In this document: one piece after another, positions 5,717 to 9,978 of the stretch
How the letters are laid out: each line of letters starts with the position of its first letter
How positions within the stretch are numbered: position 1 is the stretch's first letter
Assembly (NCBI GenBank): GCA_036311245.1
Contig: JAXJQH010000015.1
Location: forward strand, 1 to 9,978
Length of the DNA: 9,978 nucleotides
From: SIG578 sp036311245
Lineage (GTDB): Bacteria > Bacillota > Clostridia > Oscillospirales > Ruminococcaceae
Direction: 5' to 3'
The notes under the pieces: model-generated
Seen by the model: the letters and a program-made list of their open reading frames with translations, nothing else
Database searches by the model: none
Told to the model about the DNA's origin: nothing
Program-made: the position numbers and the translations under genes

Positions 5717-5727
5717 AAGTATAATGA

Positions 5728-5742
5728 TTTGCGAATTGCAAA
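5728..5742. promoter_or_regulatory. Candidate downstream operator TTTGC-N5-GCAAA
   Basis: TTTGC-GAATT-GCAAA is a 5-5-5 inverted repeat starting about 5 bases after the predicted start of the rightward transcript. It shares the GCAAA half-site with the elements at 5655-5702 and could act as a roadblock site for the divergent repressor. Confidence 0.5.
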
Positions 5743-5789
5743 GTTTCTGTAAAACAATAAATGCGCACAGCAGTTAGGAGAATGTCAGA

Positions 5790-6266
5790 ATGAGCGCGAA
5801 AAAAGCTGTTTGCGATTTAAATTGCTTTGATTGCAAATTTGAAGACTGTATAAACGATAGGTTGGAAATTGATGACTTTCGCTTGGTTGAAGAAATGGAT
5901 AAAACCATTATAGACCAAAGAAAAGAAAAAAAGGCTCAAAAATTGTCAAAATATGCACTTGAACGAAAAAAAGCATATAAAACAGAAAATCCCGAGGATA
6001 AAAAGGCGTATGCTCAGGCATATTATAGCTTAAACCGCGAGCGATATAAAAAATACCGCCGACAAAACCGCGATAGAAAAAGCGCTTATGACCGTGATTA
6101 TTTTTCTCGCAACAGAGAGGAGATAAATAAAAAGCACAGAATTTACGGTCTTAAGAATAAAGAGCGCCTGCGTGAACGACAGAAAGAGTGGCGCGAGAAA
6201 AACAGAGATAAGATTAAGGAATATCAAAGACAATATTACCTTAGAAAAAAGGAAGAAAATAAATAA
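5790..6266 (+). CDS. Cys-cluster protein with 15-residue charged repeats
   Basis: Protein of 158 residues, function unknown. The N-terminus has a cysteine cluster, C8-x3-C12-x2-C15-x4-C20 (CDLNCFDCKFEDC), which could bind zinc or an iron-sulfur centre. From residue 67 to 152 it is built of tandem units beginning NR or NK, mostly 15 residues long: N67-L81, N82-Q92 (an 11-residue unit), N93-R107, N108-K122, N123-K137, N138-R152. The common pattern is N-[RK]-[DE], then basic residues, then an aromatic near position 12. Such units should form long charged helices. I recall similar repeats in phage and mobile-element proteins, which suggests nucleic acid binding. The ATG has AGGAG 9 nt upstream. 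It faces the S24-like repressor gene and is its likely target; a terminator follows two bases after the stop. Confidence 0.8.
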   Translation: MSAKKAVCDLNCFDCKFEDCINDRLEIDDFRLVEEMDKTIIDQRKEKKAQKLSKYALERKKAYKTENPEDKKAYAQAYYSLNRERYKKYRRQNRDRKSAYDRDYFSRNREEINKKHRIYGLKNKERLRERQKEWREKNRDKIKEYQRQYYLRKKEENK

Positions 6267-6267
6267 T

Positions 6268-6305
6268 AAAAAAGAAGTATTGCATAGCGCAATACTTCTT
6301 TTTTT
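6268..6305. terminator. Bidirectional intrinsic terminator, charged-repeat gene / ddh
   Basis: A 16-bp stem, AAAAAAGAAGTATTGC / GCAATACTTCTTTTTT, with the 5-base loop ATAGC. The arms provide T-runs on both strands for the convergent genes ending at 6266 and 6312. Confidence 0.92.
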
Positions 6306-6311
6306 AATTTG

Positions 6312-7295
6312 TTATAAAAGCTTCTCACGAAGCTCCGCTGAGCTAAGCGGTGAGAGATATGCAGGGGGAATGTCAAAAACTGTTTTGCAGCCGCTCTCTC
6401 CCTTGTCGGAGAGACGAACTGCCGCTCTTGCGTAAGCTAAAATAACGCTTGCCGTAAACTCAGGGTTTGAGTCTAATTTAAGGCTGTATTCGATAAGATT
6501 AGAGTTCTGATTTTCCCAACCTGTTTTTCCGCTGCGGATAACAAAACCGCCGTGGGGGAGAGAGGAGTGGTCGCGGCGCATTTCCTCCTCTGAAATAAAT
6601 GTAACTGTGGTATCGTAATCGGCAAAATAGTTGGGCATTGAAACAATTTGCTCTTTGATTTTATCCTTGTCAGCACCCTCTCTTACAACAACAAAGCACT
6701 CTCTCTTGTGCTTTTCCCTTGTAGTAAGCTCGGGATTTGAGCCACTTCTGACAGCCTCTAAGGCGCTGTCGATGGGAACAGTGTACTGACGGGCATCAAT
6801 TACACCGTCTATGCGGCGGATAGCATCTGAGTGCCCTTGGCTGACTCCTTTTCCCCAGAAGGTGTAATCCTTGCCCTCTGGGAGAATAGCCTGCGAATAA
6901 AGGCGCATAAGCGAGAACATACCGGGATCCCAACCCGCGGAAATAATCGCAACAGTTCCCGCGTTTTTTGCGGCAGCGTCAACATTTTTAAAGTGCTCGG
7001 GGATTTTTGCGTGTGTGTCAAAGCTATCAACAACATTGAAAATGGATGCAAGCTGAGGCGTTTGAATGGGTAAATCGGTGGCGCTACCACCGCAAAGAAT
7101 CATAACATCAATGGCATCCTTCATAGAGGGAGCTTTGTCAATGTGGTAAACAGGAACTCCTTGTGTAAGTATCTTGACGGTAGAGGGGTCTCTTCTTGTA
7201 AAAACTGCAACAAGATTAACATCCTCAGACTGCTTTATAGCACATTCAACTCCGCGCCCTAAATTTCCGTACCCGTAAATACCAACTCTTATCAT
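6312..7295 (-). CDS. ddh: meso-Diaminopimelate D-dehydrogenase
   Basis: NADPH-dependent enzyme (EC 1.4.1.16) that converts tetrahydrodipicolinate plus ammonia directly to meso-diaminopimelate, the one-step branch to lysine and the peptidoglycan cross-link amino acid. It has 327 residues, the family length. The dinucleotide loop is GYGNLGRG (8-15), with FTRRDP (32-37) placed for the NADP phosphate. Family blocks follow in order: CGGSATDLP (68-76), VDSFDTH (89-95), SAGWDPGMFS (119-128), FWGKGVSQGHSDAIRRIDGV (146-165), HKRECFVV (196-203), LPHGGFVI (246-253) and LKLDSNPEFTAS (272-283). Together these match Corynebacterium glutamicum Ddh closely. The ATG at 7295 is preceded by AAAAGGAG. It is a single-gene unit with its own promoter and terminator. 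No other lysine or DAP gene is in the window. Confidence 0.96.
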   Translation of the reverse strand: MIRVGIYGYGNLGRGVECAIKQSEDVNLVAVFTRRDPSTVKILTQGVPVYHIDKAPSMKDAIDVMILCGGSATDLPIQTPQLASIFNVVDSFDTHAKIPEHFKNVDAAAKNAGTVAIISAGWDPGMFSLMRLYSQAILPEGKDYTFWGKGVSQGHSDAIRRIDGVIDARQYTVPIDSALEAVRSGSNPELTTREKHKRECFVVVREGADKDKIKEQIVSMPNYFADYDTTVTFISEEEMRRDHSSLPHGGFVIRSGKTGWENQNSNLIEYSLKLDSNPEFTASVILAYARAAVRLSDKGESGCKTVFDIPPAYLSPLSSAELREKLL

Positions 7296-7328
7296 AAAAC
7301 AAGACTCCTTTTGCTTTGTATAGGAGTT

Positions 7329-7357
7329 ATTATATATCTTTTTTTTATAAAAGACAA
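7329..7357 (-). promoter_or_regulatory. Promoter of ddh
   Basis: Minus-strand TTGTCT (7357-7352), 17-bp spacer containing an A-tract, perfect TATAAT (7334-7329). The predicted start is near 7322, giving a short leader of about 27 nt. Confidence 0.75.
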
Positions 7358-7390
7358 GAAAAAAGCCGCAATTTATTATATTTTTTTGCC

Positions 7391-7420
7391 GTCACAGTAT
7401 TGCTCAAAACGACATAAAAT
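7391..7420 (+). promoter_or_regulatory. Possible mother-cell sigma factor promoter of cotJ
   Basis: CATAAAAT (7413-7420) matches 7 of 8 bases of the SigE -10 consensus CATACAAT and also fits the CATA core of SigK. An upstream GTCACAGTATT stretch is a loose -35 match. No good sigma-A promoter is present here. cotJ is SigE-controlled in Bacillus subtilis, so the call rests partly on that. Confidence 0.4.
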
Positions 7421-7475
7421 GGAAGTGGGGTATAAAAAATGCCCTCTTGTAAAAAATGAAAGGAGCCAATCTAAA

Positions 7476-7703
7476 GTGGAAAGAAAAATGTCTGCTTGCT
7501 GCTCTCAGAGAGAACAGATGGATATGCACGCATATCATGATAAAACTTCTTGCAACATTCCACAGTCTAAATGCTCCCTTGCAATGGCATATGTGCCTTG
7601 GCAGAAATGGGAGATGCTTTATGAGGACGAAAAAGCCTTGTCGGCAGGAACAGCCTTTCCTTCGCTCGACCTGCCTTTTTGCGGAAGGGGGATATTGGAA
7701 TGA
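7476..7703 (+). CDS. cotJA: Spore coat associated protein CotJA
   Basis: Small protein of the CotJ system, needed with CotJC in the inner layers of the spore coat. It has 75 residues. The CotJA core is unmistakable: LAMAYVPWQKWEMLYEDEKA (35-54), then LSAGTAFPSLDLPF (55-68). Its N-terminus is longer and Cys-rich (CCSQ, SCN, SKC at residues 8-33), as in many clostridial versions. I place the start at GTG 7476, because GAAAGGAG ends 10 nt before it; the next in-frame ATG (7488) is 22 nt away. The TGA overlaps the cotJB ATG (ATGA at 7700-7703), a sign of translational coupling. First gene of a three-gene sporulation operon. Confidence 0.92.
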   Translation: MERKMSACCSQREQMDMHAYHDKTSCNIPQSKCSLAMAYVPWQKWEMLYEDEKALSAGTAFPSLDLPFCGRGILE

Positions 7704-7957
7704 TGAATGATAGACAAAAGATGCTCAAAAGAGTACAGATGTTTGATTTCATTCTCGACGAGCTTAATCTGTATTTAGATACCCACCCAACCGACCAAAA
7801 TGCGCTCGATTATTTTGCACAGTATCAGTATCTTAAAAATGATGCTGCAAATCAGTATGAGGCAAGGTTCGGCCCCTTAAGAGCCGAGGATTTTGTCGGC
7901 AGTGATAAATTTACTTGGATAAAAGGCCCGTGGCCTTGGGAAAGCGAGGTAAAATAA
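7700..7957 (+). CDS. cotJB: Spore coat protein CotJB
   Basis: Spore coat morphogenetic partner of CotJC, 85 residues from the ATG at 7700 (a second ATG follows directly at 7703). Family features: MLKRVQMFDFILDELNLYLD (8-27), HPTDQNALDYFAQYQ (28-42), and the C-terminal WIKGPWPWE, the most recognisable CotJB signature. A G-rich ribosome binding site (AAGGGGG) ends 8 nt before the ATG. It overlaps the cotJA stop and ends 2 bases before cotJC, so the three genes form a tightly packed operon. It is normal in length and composition. Confidence 0.93.
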   Translation: MMNDRQKMLKRVQMFDFILDELNLYLDTHPTDQNALDYFAQYQYLKNDAANQYEARFGPLRAEDFVGSDKFTWIKGPWPWESEVK

Positions 7958-7959
7958 GG

Positions 7960-8652
7960 ATGTGGACTTATGATAAAAAACTGCAATACCCCGTAAATAT
8001 CAAAAACACAAACCCCAAACTCGCTATGGCAATAATTTCGCAGCTTGGCGGTCCCGATGGCGAGCTTGCGGCTTCGCTCAGATATCTGAGCCAGCGCTAT
8101 GCCGCACCGTATGATGAGGTAAAAGCTATCCTTACTGACATCGGCAGCGAGGAGCTCGGGCATATGGAGATGATAAGCGCCATAGTATATCAGCTCACCC
8201 GCGACCTTTCTCCCGAGGAGATTAAAAAGTATGGCTTCGAACCATACTATGTCGACCATACAACGGGTATTTATCCCATTGCGGCTTCGGGCACGCCGTT
8301 TACAGCAACCTATTTCCAGTCCAAGGGCGATGTTATAACCGACCTGCATGAGGACCTTGCAGCAGAGCAAAAGGCAAGAACCACCTATGATAACCTGCTT
8401 CGCATCGTCGATGACCCCGATGTAAAAGACCCCCTGCGTTTCTTAAGGCAGCGCGAGATAGTGCACTTCCAACGCTTCGGTGATGCAAAACATACTCATT
8501 CAAACAGATTTATATATAAGGTACATAATCAGAAAAAGGGACTGTCGAAGCACGGCAGTCCCTTTGGTTTTTACTCATCGCCTTTATATTCTTCCTTATT
8601 CATCAAATTCATACACCTCTTTTGCCATCTCGCAATAATCGCAACAGTTTAG
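7960..8652 (+). CDS. cotJC: CotJC manganese-catalase-like spore coat protein, altered C-terminus
   Basis: Ferritin-like dimanganese catalase family protein of the spore coat. Residues 1-176 match the family throughout: MWTYDKKLQYPV, GGPDGELAASLRYLSQRY, DIGSEELGHMEM, GTPFTATYFQSKGDVITDLH, EQKARTTYDNL, FLRQREIVHFQRFGDA. The likely metal ligands E35, E65/H68, E136 and E166/H169 are present. After A176 (base 8487) the usual tail of about 13-25 residues is gone. It is replaced by 54 residues with no likeness to the family (KHTHSNRFIYKVHNQKKGLS...), which read through a terminator and overlap the opposing gene. Neither other frame restores the tail, so this is not a simple frameshift. The enzyme core may still work. 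The start ATG at 7960 has GAGGT 9 nt upstream. Whether the last part is ever translated is doubtful only if the transcript stops at 8572. Confidence 0.9.
   Translation: MWTYDKKLQYPVNIKNTNPKLAMAIISQLGGPDGELAASLRYLSQRYAAPYDEVKAILTDIGSEELGHMEMISAIVYQLTRDLSPEEIKKYGFEPYYVDHTTGIYPIAASGTPFTATYFQSKGDVITDLHEDLAAEQKARTTYDNLLRIVDDPDVKDPLRFLRQREIVHFQRFGDAKHTHSNRFIYKVHNQKKGLSKHGSPFGFYSSPLYSSLFIKFIHLFCHLAIIATV
8533..8572. terminator. Bidirectional intrinsic terminator after cotJC
   Basis: AAAGGGACTGTC (8535-8546) pairs with GGCAGTCCCTTT (8554-8565), one G-T pair, loop GAAGCAC, followed by GGTTTTT on the plus strand and TTTTTC on the minus strand. It lies inside the extended cotJC frame, 80 bases before its stop. 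This suggests the natural end of that gene was further left, or that this hairpin belongs to the incoming minus-strand operon. Confidence 0.8.
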
Positions 8653-9072
8653 AAATTTTCTCATAGATGGTATAATCTTGCCAGTTGAGATGTCAGGAAT
8701 AGTTTTAAGATTCAAAAAGTTATGAGATGGATTAATGATATAGTCAGCGTGTTGTCCTTCCACAAGATTCTCTACAATTGCTGTCAGAGGGCATTCACAG
8801 TAAATAGTCGTGTCACGATTTAACTCCCAAGGACTGTCAGATGTGCGTATATTAAAAATCTCTAATACACCCTCTCTGTAATGGTAAATATTTTGGGGTG
8901 AAAATGGACTATCACAAACACCAATGACATATTCGCCTTTTGCCAAAGCAGCGATAAGTGATGTTCTTTCCTTTACACTTACCACCATACCTGATTTAAA
9001 GATGAAATCCTTAAACTCCTTCTCGCTTACATTCTTGTTGCCTATTTCAAAATTTTTACTTAATTTCTTCAT
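8596..9072 (-). CDS. Unknown protein, second member of a paralog pair
   Basis: Soluble protein of 158 residues with no recognised domain. Residues 40-77 (IAALAKGEYVIGVCDS, then NIYHYREG and LEIFNIRTS) and 111-126 (YIINPSHNFLNLKTIP) align with the gene upstream, so the two share one fold and probably arose by duplication. The GEYVIGV strand, a short turn, an H-Y pair and an EIF strand suggest an alpha/beta or beta-sandwich domain. The C-terminus carries a cysteine group (LNCCDYCEMA, 141-150) that the partner lacks. The ATG at 9072 lies inside the end of the upstream gene (17-base overlap), with AAAGGAG about 9 nt before it. Immunity-type or mobile-element cargo proteins can look like this, but I cannot assign a function. 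Confidence 0.8.
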   Translation of the reverse strand: MKKLSKNFEIGNKNVSEKEFKDFIFKSGMVVSVKERTSLIAALAKGEYVIGVCDSPFSPQNIYHYREGVLEIFNIRTSDSPWELNRDTTIYCECPLTAIVENLVEGQHADYIINPSHNFLNLKTIPDISTGKIIPSMRKFLNCCDYCEMAKEVYEFDE

Positions 9073-9595
9073 TGTTTTTAACTCCTTTGTTTAAATTTTC
9101 AATTACTTCCTCGAACTTTGATGGCATTACGTTGCTCAAATCAAGGAAGTTGTTTTTGCGACTAACAACCAAATCGTCAAAGGTTGGCAGAGCACTTAAA
9201 ATACGAGGTAATGAACTATCTGTTACCGAAATAGATAATACTCTTTTTAGTTTTAGGGGAGGCATAACATTGGAACCTAAATCACGAAAATGGAAAATTT
9301 CAAAACTACTAAGTTTCTCATTGTAATGAAAAATATCCCGATACTGTGTAGGATGGTAGTCAACACCAATTACATATTCGCCACTTTTTAATGCTTTACT
9401 GAAATTGTTTAGTCCTTTTACACTTTCCATACCAAAATATTCGTGTCGTGCTGCGATAAAAATTTCATCCAAAAATTCGAGTGCTTTTTGGGCATCAATA
9501 TCAGGTGCTTGTTCACTCATTTTTTCCTTTAATTCTTCCCATTCTGCAAGCAAATCTTCTGAAACATCATTAGGTACATTTTTATTTGTATTCAT
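9056..9595 (-). CDS. Unknown protein, first member of a paralog pair
   Basis: Soluble protein of 179 residues, family not recognised. The first 60 residues are helical and acidic (VSEDLLAEWEELKEKMSEQ), with no signal peptide or membrane segment. Residues 66-105 (SKALKSGEYVIGVDYHP, DIFHYNEK, FEIFHFRD) and 143-158 (VVSRKNNFLDLSNVMP) match corresponding blocks of the next gene. The C-terminus (FEEVIENLNKGVKNNEEIK) overlaps that gene's start. The ATG at 9595 has a strong AAAGGAG 7 nt upstream. The methyltransferase lies 72 bases upstream on the same strand with no clear terminator between, so all three may be one transcript. The context suggests accessory, transferred DNA. Confidence 0.82.
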   Translation of the reverse strand: MNTNKNVPNDVSEDLLAEWEELKEKMSEQAPDIDAQKALEFLDEIFIAARHEYFGMESVKGLNNFSKALKSGEYVIGVDYHPTQYRDIFHYNEKLSSFEIFHFRDLGSNVMPPLKLKRVLSISVTDSSLPRILSALPTFDDLVVSRKNNFLDLSNVMPSKFEEVIENLNKGVKNNEEIK

Positions 9596-9667
9596 TTTAA
9601 TTCTCCTTTGTTTATTATCTTTATTTCAAGCAGGAATTAAGAGGCCTGCATTGATTGTAGGTAAAAT
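9596..9667 (-). other. Gap between methyltransferase and paralog pair
   Basis: Seventy-two bases with a weak inverted repeat GCAGG (9630-9634) / CCTGC (9645-9649) without a T-run, and the ribosome binding site of the next gene. No convincing promoter is seen, which favours co-transcription with the methyltransferase. Confidence 0.5.
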
Positions 9668-9978
9668 TTATGCTGCATTTGCCGTATGTTGAGGTTCTTC
9701 GCCAAACTCAATATCGCAACCGATAAAGTTGCGATTAAGTTCTCGGCAAGCGGTAAGAACCGAGTACCCGCCAGAAGCAGGGTCAAGAACCCAGTCGCCC
9801 TCTTGGGTAGTTGCTTCAATCAGCGCTTTTTGCAATTCCAAAGGTTTGGAATGCGGATGTAATTTGATGGTCTTTTCTTCCCATAAACAGACGAGATAGC
9901 ACTCTACTCGAACAACGATTATTTGAAAAAACAAATCTCGAACCCGACTTACACGAGAAGATTGAGCAGATATATATG
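9668..9978 (-). CDS. DNA methyltransferase (N6-adenine/N4-cytosine type), C-terminal part
   Basis: Site-specific DNA methylase fragment; the frame is open from the right edge to the TAA at 9668. It shows the C-terminal core of the N6/N4 methylase family: LHPHSKPLELQKALIEATT, then motif I in the circularly ordered (beta) arrangement, GDWVLDPASGGYSVLTACRE, then LNRNFIGCDIEFGEE. HPHSKP corresponds to the HPTQKP block, and DPASGG to the DPFxGSG S-adenosylmethionine loop. The catalytic DPPY motif and target-recognition region should lie upstream, outside the window, so target base and specificity cannot be read. Phage and island methylases commonly have this DPAxGGxSV variant (recalled). No restriction endonuclease is visible. 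The next two minus-strand genes may be co-transcribed. Confidence 0.85.
   Translation of the reverse strand, partial: YISAQSSRVSRVRDLFFQIIVVRVECYLVCLWEEKTIKLHPHSKPLELQKALIEATTQEGDWVLDPASGGYSVLTACRELNRNFIGCDIEFGEEPQHTANAA

Noticed and set aside
7311..7475. Upstream extension of cotJA, including an in-frame ATG at 7419
   Set aside because: The extension crosses the likely promoter and the ddh leader, lacks a ribosome binding site and encodes no CotJA homology. GTG 7476 has a good site.
7852..8370. Long open frame (172 codons) on the minus strand inside cotJB/cotJC
   Set aside because: It lies wholly opposite strongly conserved cotJ coding sequence, has no convincing ribosome binding site and gives a composition without family features. 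It is a shadow of codon bias in cotJC.
8488..8652. Frameshift sequencing error as the cause of the odd cotJC end
   Set aside because: Reading the other two frames after base 8487 does not give the expected C-terminal CotJC residues, so a single insertion or deletion does not explain it.
1..9978. tRNA, rRNA, CRISPR array or transposase genes
   Set aside because: No cloverleaf, rRNA core sequence, regularly spaced direct repeats or transposase/integrase motifs were found on either strand.

Overview
The window looks like a chromosome segment from an endospore-forming clostridial Firmicute, probably Oscillospiraceae/Ruminococcaceae. The reasons are the cotJA-cotJB-cotJC spore-coat cluster, a single-enzyme meso-diaminopimelate dehydrogenase, AGGAG-type ribosome binding sites throughout, AT-rich intergenic DNA with TTGACA/TATAAT promoters, and an intergenic GC-rich inverted repeat of a kind I associate with these genomes. 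The taxonomy is inference; the gene calls below rest on visible motifs.

Layout. 1-1685 (-): the N-terminal 561 residues of valyl-tRNA synthetase, running off the left edge. 1767-2324 (-) and 2464-2820 (+): two divergent membrane proteins (zinc ribbon plus DUF4190-like, and DUF2752) sharing a promoter region. 2860-3090 (-): acyl carrier protein, with its own promoter and an 18-bp inverted repeat just after the predicted transcription start. 3235-3360 (+): a promoter, a potential helix and a strong terminator with no gene between them, a candidate small RNA. 3453-4157 and 4162-4680 (+): a two-gene operon of a formyltransferase-fold enzyme and a hexapeptide acyltransferase. 4774-4932 (-): an unrecognised 52-residue basic protein with a GTG start and a perfect GGAGG. 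5012-5599 (-) and 5790-6266 (+): a repressor/target-like divergon. The repressor is an XRE-HTH plus LexA-like (S24) protein that has lost both catalytic residues, and it faces a Cys-cluster protein with 15-residue charged repeats. The DNA between them is a symmetric array of GCAAA elements and outward-facing promoters. 6312-7295 (-): ddh. 7476-8652 (+): cotJA, cotJB, cotJC. 8596-9595 (-): two overlapping, related genes of unknown function. 9668-9978 (-): the C-terminal part of a DNA methyltransferase, running off the right edge.

How the genes relate. Left of about 6.3 kb, most genes are housekeeping or small regulatory units, each closed by an intrinsic terminator that is often shared by convergent genes. 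The spore-coat operon seems to be cut at its 3' end. CotJC homology stops near base 8487, after the last metal-ligand motif, and is followed by unrelated sequence, a terminator and an opposing accessory block (paralog pair plus methyltransferase). I infer an insertion or recombination boundary there. The most unusual items are the catalytically dead S24 repressor with its palindromic control region, the altered CotJC end, the overlapping paralog pair, and the candidate small RNA next to acpP.
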